Shown here one piece after another: positions 9,890-21,640 of a stretch of 64,000 nt of DNA. The DNA is from Hericium rajendrae. Its lineage: Eukaryota; Basidiomycota; Agaricomycetes; Russulales; Hericiaceae. Position 1 is the stretch's first letter. Each line of letters begins with the position of its first letter. The notes under the pieces were generated by a model that saw only the letters and a list, made by a program, of their open reading frames with translations, had not been told where the DNA came from and ran no database searches. Both the position numbers and the translations under genes were made by a program. The stretch is taken from positions 2,046,001 to 2,110,000 of the forward strand of contig CM065886.1 of the NCBI GenBank assembly GCA_033439255.1, given 5' to 3'.

Positions 9890-11255
9890 TTGTCTGGCCA
9901 AGTATACCATTTCTGCAATCGAATATGCCTGGCCAAGCACAAAATATGCCTCAGCCTACCGTGGCATATTGCGGCATATCAGTATGCTTGGCCAATATCC
10001 AATATGCCGCAAGGCTGCATGACCTTATGATTGGCCAATGTGCATATCCTTTCTGCACCAACATGCCGCTATGGTTGACCAACATCCCATATAATTATAC
10101 GCTACCATTCTGGCTTGATTGGCCAACCTCACATATCTTTAACTGCGGCATGCCTCTGCGGTTGGCCAACGTCCCGTATATTCATACGGTGGCATTCCGG
10201 CTTGGTTGGCCAACGTCGCGCTGAAATAACTCAACCATGCCGCCATGGTTGGCCAATGTCCTACTGTATTTGACTCAACCATTCTGGCTTGGCTGGCCAG
10301 CGTCTGATATTATATACCCCACCATTGCGCCTTGGTTGGCCAGCCTCTGACGTATTTTACCGCGGCATGCCGCCATGGTTGGCCAAACACGTACATCCTG
10401 CCTGCATCATCATCCCGCTATGGTTGGCCAACATCCGAAGTACTATACCATACCATGTGACGTTGGTTGGCCAACACAAATATTGGTTCTTCTGTGTCAT
10501 GCCCGCATGATTGGCCAATGTCAGACATGGTTTACCGCACCATGCCCCTACGGTTGGCCAACATATGAAATAGTGTACCGTACCATGCTGGTATGGTTGG
10601 CCAATGCGGACATCCTGTCTGTGTTGTCATGCTGCTATGGTTGGCCAACTCGCATATTCTCTCTTCAGGACCATGCCCGCATGGTTGGCCAACAGCCGAA
10701 GATACTATTATACCGTGTGACATTGGTTGGCCAACGCACGTATTATCTCTTCTGTACCGTGGCCGCATGGTTGGCCAATGTCTGACTCACTTTACCGCGG
10801 CATGCCCCTATGGTTGGCCAACATCTGACGGACCGTGCTATACCGTGCGACATTGGTTGGCCAACCCACATGTTCGTTCTCCTGTACCATGCCAGCATGG
10901 TTGGCCAATGTCTGACTCACGTTACCGCGGCGTGCCCCTATGGTTGGCCAACATCTGACGGACCGTACTATACCGTGCGACATTGGTTGGCCAACCCACA
11001 TGTTCGTTCTCCTGTACCATGCCAGCATGGTTGGCCAATGTCTGACTCACTTTACCGCGGCATGCCCCTATGGTTGGCCAACATCTGACGGACCGTACTA
11101 TACCGTCCGACATTGGTTGGCCAACCCACATGTTCGTTCTCCTGTACCATGCCGGCATGGTTGGCCAATGTCTGACTCACGTTACCGCGGCATGCCCCTA
11201 TGGTTGGCCAACATCTGAAATAGTATACCGTACTATGCTGGTATGGTTGGCCAAC
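9890..11255. repeat. left arm: 43-44 bp tandem array with TTGGCCAA core
   Basis: About thirty copies of TTGGCCAA (a perfect 8-bp palindrome, usually TTGGCCAAC or TTGGCCAAT) are spaced every 43-44 bp from about 9990 to 11250. From about 10800 three of these make a 130-bp higher-order unit (starts near 10801, 10930 and 11060). Each third unit also carries TACCGCGGCATG. The array translates in several frames into repeated MVGQ../GWPT.. peptides, but these are artefacts of periodicity. Confidence 0.9.
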
Positions 11256-11439
11256 ACACATTATAGATTGCACATGCTCATTTCTTAGCATACTACATAC
11301 AATGTCTATTTACCGCTATTTCACGCCACACTGCCATACCTACATTGGTTGGTCAGCCATGAACTCACCACTGCTCGTATGGATGCTCTACATCAACAGG
11401 GAGGTGATGCTGGTGGTGACCGGCTCCTCGTGTTGTACC

Positions 11440-12060
11440 GCAATACGAGCGATGCTACAACCTTATCCAGAAGACCGTACCCCATGCCCGTAACATCCCC
11501 AAGCAGCCACGTCCCGTGATTCTCTGCGTACCTCTGGTCGTCATTCGTTCCATTGTATGCTCATATGGACTTGTATCGCAGACCGAGTGCATGCGTGCTA
11601 ATGTACTATGCTTCCCAGGTATGCCGCGGCATACTTACAGCGTATGCCGCGGTTGATCTCTGGAATGTACAGGAATACGAGCGATGCTACAACCTTATCC
11701 AGAAGACCGTACCCCACGCCCGTAACATCCCCAAACAGCCATGTCCGGAGATTCTCTGCATATCTCTGGTCGTCTGTGGACTTGTATCGCAGACCACGTG
11801 CGTGCGTACTAATGTACTATGCCGCCCATGTATGCCGCGACATAATCTCAGAATATGCCGCGGCCTAGCTCCAGAATGTACAAGGATACAAGTGATGCTA
11901 GAACCTTATCCAGAAGACCGTACCCCATTCCTGTAACATCCCCAAGCAGCCACGTCCAGAGATTCTCTGCGTATCTCTGGTCGTCTATGGACTTGTATCG
12001 CAGACCACGTGTGTGCGTACGAATGTACTGCATGGCTAATATATGCCGCGGCATAATGTG
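11440..12060 (+). repeat. left arm: three tandem 210-230 bp repeats
   Basis: Units starting at about 11441, 11673 and 11886. Each contains CGAGCGATGCTACAACCTTA (or a close variant), then CCAGAAGACCGTACCCCA, a CACGTCC/CATGTCC block, GGACTTGTATCGCAGACC, and ATGCCGCGGCAT or a degenerate form at its end. The right arm carries only two units (29100-29470, inverted). Confidence 0.85.
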
Positions 12061-12551
12061 GACCAATCTCATACAGATGCAATGAGTGGCAGTTCGGAGT
12101 TTGACGAACATTCAGGAGCCCGGCCTCATTTACTACCTTTTGATATATGTGTTGCATTTGTTTTCGATTTCAGAAATTGCAGCGTCTGCACTTTCAATAT
12201 CGTCTGATCTGTCTTGATTCTATGCTCTCAACGACTTGAAGTGCCCATAATATGTTTCGACAATCCCCACAGATGCCGCCTCAGCTGCCGCGGCATTCGT
12301 ACGGTCTCTGTCTGGCTTGCATGTAATTTGGAACACATTGTAGGAGGCTGTCCATGTACTAATTGAAGGAATACAGTTTCCGTCTATGCCGCGGAGACTT
12401 CTGTATAGCGTATCCATCCCCATGTCGTACAATCATTATAGAATGCCGCCAATGTTGTTATCATTCACGCGGCATTTTGCTGGTATATGAACCTCAATCT
12501 CTGATATAAAGTATATCTACCCTACAAGAATACTAAGATACGGATAGCCAC

Positions 12552-13698
12552 CTAGTACTTTTCAACTGCCATTCGGTAGCTATCCCGTGCATCCTCTAGG
12601 TAACTCTTCATTCTCTCATGGCCTTTCGCTAACGTTCGGAAGAGGTTTAATTCCGTCTCGAACCGCGCTGCTTCCGCTGCCATGACCTGCTGAGATACCA
12701 TCATACCGACAGATCCCGGATGGAGGCGACGGGACGTGCTGAGATATCGGTGAAACGGGAAGTCCTGTGATATTTTGACCATCAGCTATAGGGACAGTCA
12801 CTCATCTCAAGTTAAAACGCACCTCGACCAATGGTGGCGGACTGCTACTATCCTGTTGGCCAGAAGAGAGGCATCATTAACATCTCATCACACATCAGCA
12901 CAAAATGTCCGCACCTCAGCCTGTTCAGTAGCCATGATTACCGGTCCATCACCTCCCTCCACCATTCTCTCCTTTCCCTTTCCCTTACCGGATACCTGGA
13001 TTAATTTAGGACTTAGTATGTTGGCCGCGGTCATAGCCATAGTACATACCGATCCCGCGGGACCGCCTACTCCAGCCTTCGCAGGTGTCGCGATGGCATT
13101 ACGACCCGCCTCGCACTGCACATCCGGGCTTATGCCATCATCACGAATGACACCGCTGATCGTCGTTTTGGTAAGCGCAACCGCAGCCGATATGTCCCCT
13201 GGACCTCGCGAGGCATATCCCACCCCATCCGCAGATGCAGACTTCGGTAAATCAGTTTAAATTCAGGTAGAATGGGTTGACAACATACCTCCTCACCCAG
13301 AGTAGGACTACCGCATATGTCCATAAACATGCCCTCCATCTCCCGTAGCTCGTCCATTGCTCCCTGAGAAATATCAGCAACCAATTTCCCAGGGCTCGCA
13401 CCCTACTCACCTTTTCAACTTCCTGGACATCGGACCCTGTGCGCTCGTGAGCCACATTCATAGTCGGCGGATCAAGGACACCGCAGAACATGTCCTCCAT
13501 CGCCTGAATGTCATCAGGATCTCCCTGCCCGCTATAAGCGTTGAAATCCAATGCTCTAACAATAGCACTCACCTGGTCCCCGCGTGCTGCCTGGCCTGCG
13601 GGCATATGGTTCTGCGGGTTGTCAGAATACATATCCGCATCATGTTCAGACTCCTCAGCGAGTCCTACCATGAACGAATCCAGGTCGTCAGCGTTCAT
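12552..13698 (-). CDS. element cargo gene C, unknown function
   Basis: Five exons by my reading: 13411-13698, 13289-13363, 12915-13241, 12823-12852 and 12552-12785. All junctions are GT..AG and in phase, giving 317 aa. The protein starts MNADDLDSFMVGLAEESEHD and is acidic at the N-terminus. A middle basic patch, GKGKGKERM, could be a nuclear localisation signal. The C-terminus is a predicted helix rich in E, K and A ending ..YRMAVEKY. No known domain recognised. It is divergent from the Zn-cluster gene, with 143 bp between the two starts, so the pair may be co-regulated. Confidence 0.62.
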
Positions 13699-13841
13699 TG
13701 TAGTAGAGAGTCAACAGTGACACCAGCGCCAATCTACGCGAGTTCACCGCGCGGCGCGACGGTCACGTGATCTGGCTCTCACTTCCCCGCGGACGCGGCT
13801 AAGTCGACATCCTGTCCCACTCTCACTTTGCACTCACCACC
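13699..13841. promoter_or_regulatory. shared divergent promoter of gene C and the Zn-cluster gene
   Basis: A 143-bp CpG-rich interval between two divergent start codons. It holds CACGTG at 13764-13769 (the E-box recognised by bHLH factors in fungi) and CGCGCGGCGCG just upstream. Being so short, it most likely drives both genes. Confidence 0.5.
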
Positions 13842-16317
13842 ATGTCATCCCCCTACACCCCACTTGAAAAGGATGTCATGCGCTGTGCTCTTCGTGTCCT
13901 CCTTGCCCTTGGTTCTCTAAAGCACCGGGACATTATCAGCAGGGATGAGTGGGAGCGACGTTTCACTGCGGAACAAGTACGTTTTCAGTTCTTAACTTCA
14001 TATGCTGCTGACCACGTTACGTCTCTGCAGAAATCTCTAGCACAGGCATTTCTGGCCGTGCAACAAGCCGGCGAACGCAAGATAATCCCGCCGCTCGTCA
14101 TCAGCTGGATGCTTGAGATGGTAGATGCCCGCCGCATGTCCCGGCCAGTGGACTTCGCTTCCATCTCCTCTGCGGATTCCCGTCTCAAGGAGGAAATGAT
14201 GGGGCACTACCACTCTGAGTTGTGGCCAACAAACTACCATGATCTCGACGATTCCCAGGGCGGCAGTGTGCTCGAAGGTGGGTGGTGGTTAGAGCTAGGT
14301 GCGTCGGTATTCGGTCCTGCATCATATTCAATCCATTGATGTATTGTTAGATTGTAATGAATCCCCAGTTTCCATTGCATCGTCATCCGACCATCCTGCT
14401 GGTCGTTCCTCCACTCAGACCACCCGCCCCGCCGCCGTACCTACTGCGAAACCTCCCCAGCCTGATCCTGAACGTCGCCAACCCCCACGACCTCGGCCTA
14501 AGGTTGTGCTCCAGCCCACGAAGAATGGCGTTCGCATCCAAATCCCTGCAGATGATGCCGCCGAGGTCCAAGAGCAAATTGATCGCAACCGCGCGTGGGT
14601 AGAGGCTTCTAAGACGCCCTCAAGGCCTGCAGAGCATGTCCCTGCCGCGCCGACCCCACCAGAGCCCCGCCGAAGCAAGCGCCGTGCGGAAGCCATGGCC
14701 TCTGATGACAATGCCTTACCCGATGCCGCCCAACCAAAGACAAAGGCGCAGAAGACGAAGAACGCGCCCGCATCCAAGAAGGCTGCACCAACGAAGGCTG
14801 GGGCCAGCAAGACCACTTCCGCCTCGAAGAAGCCAGCAGCAGGCAAGACCGCTGCGAAGCCCCAAAAGGGCGGACGTGGCCGCAAGAATGCAGCGGCGAC
14901 TAGCCAAGAAGTCCAGCAGTCGCAGGCCATTGAGGACGCCAGAGAGCAGGAGGAGAACCAGCAGGGAGATCAGGGTGTGGAGAGCGAGCAGCAGCAAAAT
15001 GAGGACCAGCTTCCTCCACAGGTAAGTCTGTAATTTGTTACCATATTCTTCCAATGCTCACATATACCTTTGCTCCAGCGGGTATTCACAGCTGACGAGC
15101 TTCGATACATCAAGCAGGCCAAACTGGTAGCGGTACGCTTGCAAATTTCATTGTTACTTTATCATAAGCAATACTGATGAAGGTTTCAAATATCTTAGCT
15201 GGATTCCTGCGAGCGCTGCGTAACGGACCAGAAGCCTTGCTTCCCCAGGGGCCCATGCAACGCCTGCCTCGCCTGCAAGGGCCTCAAGCACAAATGCTCC
15301 CACCGGGCCCAAGGCGCGGGCAGCGGGAATAGGCGTAACTGGGACCCAGAGGACTACTATGATGTGCTCTGGCGGCATGCAGCTGGGCCGATGCCCAAAT
15401 GGCCCCTGGACCGCTCTGTCGACTGGGAACCTGAGGTGCAGGGTAATGTCTCATCATGGGGCTACTGGTCTGACGCAGCCTCGGCGACAGCTGCCGCAGC
15501 TCAGGCAGCCTCGGCTTCGAAGGCGGAAGCACAGCAGGCCGCGGTTACTCAGGCACCCGCTGACTTTGACGTCGACATGGAGGATGAGCCGCGTATGCCA
15601 ACGCCGCCAATGCAGGTCAACTTGGATGACCGTGCTCCTGGACCATCTCGGCGTAAGGACAAGGGCAAGGCTCCAGTGCGCGCCCAGGACCAACACTTCG
15701 ACGGTCCTGCACACGCTGATCCAGATCACCAGTCTGAAATTCCCCTGGATGTCACCCCTCCTCGCCGACCGAATCTGTCTCCCCATCCCCCTATTGCTTG
15801 CATTGACGATCCAATGCCGCAAGACCGGCGGGAATACGACCCACACTCCCAACAGCTGGTCGAGGATCTTGCCGCGGATATCAAGCGTATCCGCCTGCAA
15901 TTGGGCACGCACGAAGGTGTCATTCAAGGCATGGCCCATCTCTCCGCGGACGTGCAACGCCTCTCCGAGCGAGTGTCCAGCATTGACACCACACAAGGCC
16001 GCCATCAGGAGTCAGTGGAACAGCGACTCAAGGAGCATGAGGACCGTCTTCAAAACATTGATAGGGGCCTCACCACACTATCCAGCAACCTGCACACCGA
16101 CATCTCCGACATGTCCTCCAGGATGGCCTCCCGGTTCGAAGAGCTGCGTGGCATGGTCAACGTGGCCCCGCAACAAGTTCCGGTTCCCGCGGGACTATTT
16201 GGTGGGCGGTTTAGCACGGCTGCGGCGGTTCAGTGGGGTGGAGCTACTGATGCAGACCGCGGCAATGCTGGGGCCTCATCCAGCCAGCCTAGCACAGGTT
16301 CAAAACCTGCCGAGTAG
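13842..16317 (+). CDS. Zn-cluster, basic-tail and coiled-coil protein (element cargo)
   Basis: Five exons: 13842-13976, 14031-14298, 14369-15021, 15079-15132 and 15199-16317, all GT..AG and in phase, giving 742 aa. Residues 1-135 form a helical N-terminal region. Residues ~140-340 are low-complexity P/K/A/E with GGRGRKN (AT-hook-like). Residues 374-403 hold seven cysteines spaced C-x2-C-x6-C-x5-C-x2-C-x2-C-x6-C. That is close to the fungal Zn(II)2Cys6 pattern with one extra cysteine. Residues ~560-690 are a long heptad-like coiled coil. Likely a nuclear DNA-binding protein that dimerises; whether it is the element's regulator or a transposition accessory factor is inference. Confidence 0.72.
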
Positions 16318-17048
16318 GTATATCCATGCCCGCGGCATCCGGCGGCATTTTCACTATTATTTCATGAGTCCTGCATGCTCTTCGCCCTTGTACTTAAATA
16401 GATAATGAATGATCAATCTCTCCTATCTAAGATAAAATGTGTGACCTGAGATGAATGATTCTTGGGCTTAAGACAGTTATATAACCCGTTTCAAGTCTCG
16501 CATGGCAATATCTGTGTATACAACATCCTGAACTGCGACCAGATATGAGTATCTATGATATGATGCACCAGAGTCTACATCAAATGGAGTATTGACCCCG
16601 CCTTTCTCCATGTTCCACACACTGCTTTGAATCTCCGCGGCATGCTACTGACAACCTAAGGACATCGCCCGACAGCACACCACTGATTTATCATGCCGCG
16701 GCATATCTATTGACGTAGCCTATGCTCCTGCACCCCGCTTCGGGACTTCCAGAGCCATCACCCTCCTCTCTATATCCTACAGCCCACTGTAAATGTTGTT
16801 CGCGTCGGCCCACGGCCGCGTGAGGCATGTTGAAGCCCCTAGCGTTCGGTATACAATGCCGCGGCATATCTGTTGAAGGATGCCGCATGCCGGCGAGAGT
16901 CCAATGGGCTCTCTCAAGCTTTCCTGCCACCGGATGGACGTGCTGCAGGGATCGCAACCTCCACTGTCAGCTTCGGATTGCGGCCAGAACGTGGGGGTTG
17001 TCTACATTGTGAATCAGCAAGACGCCTGGGTGCTGACAGCAGCATAAC
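16318..17048. other. intergenic region between convergent cargo genes
   Basis: 730 bp between two convergent stops. It holds two perfect ATGCCGCGGCAT palindromes (16693 and 16856) and one half-site (16636). No coding signal is convincing. Confidence 0.5.
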
Positions 17049-20000
17049 TTACTCAAGGGCCTTAGCCGTCGGCCGCTTTCTCCTAGACCCTTCAACAATG
17101 TTCTCATCCTGCACTTCAGGCTTTCTTTGCCGCCTTGCAGGCGGCTTGATTGGGGGATGCATCGAGCTCGGCCCAGCCTTTGGGGGACTATCAGGAGATC
17201 GAAGACGTTTCCCTAGCAGATGGGGGCCTCCACGATCATTGGCGGCATTGCTGGCCCTCGGGACATTGGCGTTCTGTCCAGAGGATGGAGCCTGCTGCCC
17301 GGATAGTTTAGCATCATTGCCGCATAAATAAAGAGATAATTAATGTTGCCTACAGTTTCGGTAGTGCCTTCCGGATCATCTAACGCCTTGCAGGCTTTCG
17401 TAATTGCAGGGATTATCAGACTCGCAATGTAAGCGAAAGCAAGAGGTGATCCGTTCAAATAGCCAGGTCCTGAGCTCTCCTCGTCCGCGTCCTCTGCGAA
17501 TTGGCCTTCATGCATATCATGTATAGCACTACCCATGGCCAAAGCAAAGGTTTCCATGCTTGTCCTAGATCGGACACTCCTCGACCCGTTCTGCGTTGGT
17601 GCAGAAAGCCAGGGCTTCGTACCAATCCATGTGGTGAGGTCCTCTAGCCCCTCCTGCCTATGAACTTCAGCAGGAAGCCACATTTCCTGGCTCTCCCAGT
17701 CTTTCCAGTGCGTTCTCCAGCTTGCTGGAAGTGGAATTAGTGGCGCAGCACCCGTTCCCTAAGTCCAGTTAGTGTTTGAAACTTTGAGATGTCATAATAG
17801 CATCACTCACTCCTTGCATCTGCGCAATCAGCTCCAGAAGCTTGCAATACTCCTTTTCATTGGATAACGAGGCCAGGTATTGCATGCGGAGTCGGGTGTG
17901 GCGTCGTGTGTCTGCAGGGCATTCCAAAGTGGCTGGACGATTACCGCGGCGTTGCGGAGCACCACCTGCAGCAGCGAGAGACCCTCCGGCAGGGCCGCCT
18001 GAGCTCCCAGTCCACCCAGGAGGTCTCTCCAGCTCCTGTAGGCTCTGGTCTGCCACTTCGTCCACCATGATCAACACCTCATCCTCCTCATCAGTCGATG
18101 GAATTCCAGACTCCTTCTGCTGTCCTTTGGTTTCCTTTGCCTTCTTCCCCTTCCCAAGCTTCACCAGATTAGCCTTCGTTATGGTCAGTCGTTCCTGATA
18201 GGCTTTATTCTTCACCTCCTTCGCTTTCGTCTTCTTTGCCTCCCTCGCCTTTGCCTCCCTCGCCTTTGCCTCCCTCGCCTTTGCCTCCCTCGCCGCCTCC
18301 CGCCTCGCCTCCCTCGCCCGCCTCCCTCGCCTCCGCCTCCCTCGCCTCCGCCCCCGCCTCCCCTCGCCTCCCTCGCCTTCGCCTCCCTCGCCTCGCCTCC
18401 CTCCCTCCCTCGCCTCGCCTCCGCCTGAGCCTCCGCCTTCGCCGCGGCCTTCGCCTGAGCCTTCGCCTGAGCCTTCTCCCGGATGGTCTTTGCCGCCGCG
18501 GCTTTGGCCTTCATGGCGTTCGCCTTGGCTGCAATTGCCTTGGCCTCCATCGCCTTGGCCGCCTTAGTGGTTTTCGCTTTTGCCTGCGTGGCATTCTCCT
18601 GAGCCACCTGCGCCTCATGCTGTTTGGCCAGGGTCTGCGTTGCCGCCTTTGGATGCTGTGCGTCACTCTCCAAGTCTATATCAGACGGGTTTGCCTCCTC
18701 TACTTCTGCTTCGGAGTCCTCCTCTGCTGCCGCAGTAATGCCGCTGTAGTCCGCATCAGATAGAACATCCCCTGCCTTGGACGCATCAGTGTCCGAAAGG
18801 TGGACGATGTCTTCACCACCTAGTGACGACGAGGTAAGGTCCTCATCGGTGTCGTAATCCCTTGGGGGCCTGTCCTTGCCTTTCCGCCTGATTGCAGGTG
18901 GCGGGGTGTCTTGTACATCTGGTGACGATGGGGTCTGGTCATCCTGGCTGTCGTAATCAACGTGCGCCCGTTCCTTGCCTTTTCCCAAGGTCGCCGTCGG
19001 TGTACGGCTTTGCGCGGAGGTATTGGAGAACCCAGCGGCATTCCGGGACGCTGTTGGGGGCCTGTCCTTGCCTTTCCGCCTGATTACAGGTGGCGGGGTG
19101 TCTTGTACATCTGGTGACGATGGGGTCTGGTCATCCTGGCTGTCGTAATCAACGTGCGCCCGTTCCTTGCCTTTTCCCAAGGTCGCCGTCGGTGTACGGC
19201 TTTGCGCGGAGGTATTGGAGAGCTCCGCGGCATTCCCGGACCCTGTGGAGGGGGACATGGCATGGCGGGCCTTCAACGCGGCTTTCCTGCCTTTAGCAGG
19301 AGGTCCCTGCATTGGAGTAGGAGCTTTGGCAAAGCATTGAACAGTGTCATCACCGTCGACCTCCGGAAAATAATCCCACTTGAAGGGAATCAAGCCTTCG
19401 TCTATGCGGTCGTGCCAGTGCCTGTATACATCTTCAATGCAATATTGGTTCCACTTTGACGGGTGAATCCAGAATTGGTATCCTGGCGGGAAGCAATCCA
19501 GGGAGAAGTAGTCGCTGTCCTCGGTAAAAACCAATCCCCATGGCACCGCGCCCTTCACTTCACCTATTGCAATATCTGATCTACATGTCAGCTTCTGCTC
19601 CACGAGATGATACTCTGGCTTACGGAAGTGTGCAGTCATCCACTGAGTGATCAAGGCCTTCCGCTCTTGCCTCTCCAGCTTATCGAATACCTCTAGCGAT
19701 GGCAAGATCGGCCAGCCTTCATCGTCATAATCCAGTTCCGGGAGGTCTAGGCTTTCGCTTGGAGCATCTGGAGCTTCGCAAAGCAGGGGATCTGAAGCAT
19801 GGCATCAGCGCTTGCCAGCCAGATATATTGAAGTACTCACCTGATGCCTTTGTTGACCACTCCGTCCATTGTGTAAATATGCCGGTGTCTGCCCAGTTCG
19901 GATTTGCCTCGCTGAACCCCTTTGTCCCAGACAGGTCTTCTGTATAGTCTTGCCTACTCGGGGTTAACTCAAGTCAAATGTTAAAGCAGCAAATGACTTA

Positions 20001-20785
20001 CATGGCATGGGCCAGACGGCCATCAGGGCATTTAAAAGATGTGAAAATGATCATTTGCATGCCGCACTGCTGATACATTTCTTTGGCAAAGCCGCGCATG
20101 TGGGCGACTGCATATTTGGATGCATTTCTATTCAGGATTAGCCCCCGCGGTTGTTAGAAGAGAGGTTTGACACGTACTTGCGTTGCACATCAGGCGGGGG
20201 GCCCATCTGATTCCACTCATTCGCCATCTCCTCATACTTCGCCTTATCCGCGTCACTGAACTTCGCACACCACGCCGTTAGGGTGTTCTGTCGCAATCCA
20301 ACCCACTTCGGGGACCCGACTTTGACCCCGTTCACCCGCTCGAAGTATGCATGGAACGAATCCTTCTGCTCATGTGCGGCCACGTTCCTCCAGTCTGCCT
20401 TCTTCACGTACTTCTTGACCTGGGTACTTGCGGTCTTACGGCCATTATTTCGGAACCAGATCACGACGCGCTGTGCTGAAAGTCAGAAAGGGAGATTTCA
20501 AGTAAAACAGATACGGACCTCCTTGACCCGACGCCTCCACTTCTTCCAGGGAGCAAACTCGCGGGCAAATTTGACCTCCAGGTGGTCCACACATTCGTTT
20601 GCAATGGCCGTCTTTCGGGCAGAGTCCGCCAAACGATACTCGGCCACTCGTGTGAAGAGATATGCAACGTGGCGGGGCTGGAGGGTGAGCTGGACTTCCA
20701 ATGCTGCTGAGGTGCTTGCGGTTGCCTCATCCGCGGCTTTGGACGTGCGCTTGTTGGCTTTGGTTATCTTTTTCGCCCTAGCCAT
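17049..20785 (-). CDS. large charged protein with homeodomain-like WFRN motif (element cargo)
   Basis: Starts MARAKKITKANKRTSKAADE at 20785; exon 1 is 20519-20785. Exon 2 starts at 20470 with RVVIWFRNNGRK, resembling homeodomain helix 3 (WFxNxR). Further exons lie near 20010-20115 (NASKYAVAHMRGFAKEMYQQ), 19830-19950 and 18240-19790, with more exons down to the stop at 17049. A 192-bp (64-aa) segment is tandemly duplicated (copies start near 18871 and 19063), and an A/K/E/R-rich repeat at about 18240-18450 changes frame. The C-terminal exon ends with basic GSRRKRPTAKALE. It is divergent from the TET/JBP gene. Likely nuclear and DNA-binding; the family was not recognised with certainty. Confidence 0.6.
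18240..18450 (-). repeat. coding A-K-A-R-E repeat with apparent frame change
   Basis: Purine-rich GCGAGGGAGGCAAAG units on the minus strand. The frame entering from upstream (..EKAQAKAQAKAAAKAE..) turns into G/R-rich junk, whereas the frame leaving downstream reads ..AREAKKTKAKEVKNKAYQER. An odd number of inserted or lost bases inside the repeat would explain this; a sequencing or assembly error is equally possible. Confidence 0.65.
18871..19254 (-). repeat. in-frame tandem duplication of 192 bp
   Basis: Two adjacent near-identical 64-codon segments, each containing SRTPTATLGKGKERAHVDYD and a following SQDDQTPSSPDVQDTPPP. The period is divisible by three, so the reading frame is preserved. 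The few differences indicate a recent duplication. Confidence 0.85.
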
Positions 20786-21640
20786 TAGGAAGGGGAAATG
20801 TAGGGGATGGCCAGAAAGGACATGCGACCTTGAACGAATTTTTGCAATATAATTCGTCCGTCTTCCATCACGCACCGGCCAGGATCGAATTGGGAACCCA
20901 TCCGATCACGCCATGGCAGGTATCGAAATACCGGTAAGGCAACCAACAGGGCCAGCCGAAATAATCCTTGCCGAACGGAGAGCAACGGGCATGTTGCTCC
21001 ATTCGAAAGAAGACAGGTTTCCCGTTGTCACTCGCTACAACAATCACATGCCCATCGCTTCATTTGCCAACTAGTACTGAGATTGAGCATAATGCTAGCT
21101 TGATACACATATTCCATGCGTATATCATGTATTTCTGGGAAGAGAAGTCAGTAGGATCTTTGAATGTGTCTGTGGATCGATAGACGCAAATAAGAAGTCC
21201 GGCGCGCCAAACATCTGGGCACGGCCCCCACCGGATAATCTATCCACAATCAATCGGTTACTCGTCATAATACATAATACAGCTATCAAGTCCGGTCCGA
21301 AGTCCACAATCGTGATGCGAGAAAGCATTAATGAGCCATATACACAATTGTGTAGTATCAAAGACTGTGGAGAATGTTGGGTTATTGTGAAGTCTATAGT
21401 GTACAATTCCCGAAACATAGATTCATGCTGATTGAGTCAACCGCTGGACAATAGAAAGGTACAAAAACAGCGGTAGCTTCATAGGACAATAGAATGACAT
21501 TGGCAATTCCAAATTGATGGGACAATAGAACAATGTAATATGTGGACAATGGAAGCTCGAGTACGATCATGGCTGCCTCATTGTCCCTGCAAGTATTTCA
21601 GTCTGCGGTATTCCAGAGACAACTATACCACAGAGTCATC
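20786..21640. promoter_or_regulatory. divergent intergenic region upstream of TET/JBP gene, with ACAATAG iterons
   Basis: 855 bp between the divergent starts of the charged-protein gene and the TET/JBP gene. Close to the TET/JBP start the motif GGACAATRGAA occurs four times on the plus strand, starting near 21446, 21484, 21520 and 21544. ACAAT is the core bound by HMG-box proteins, so this could be a control region, but no binding factor is shown. Confidence 0.5.

Noticed and set aside
9890-11255. Regular 43-44 bp palindromic repeats looking like a CRISPR array
   Set aside because: The sequence between the palindromes is itself repeated every 130 bp, so there are no unique spacers. No Cas genes exist, and the gene content is eukaryotic.
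9925-11288. Open frames encoding repeated MVGQHLTD../GWPTH.. peptides in both arms
   Set aside because: They exist in several frames and on both strands because the repeat period is near-divisible by three, and they change with copy number. No start context or intron structure supports genes.
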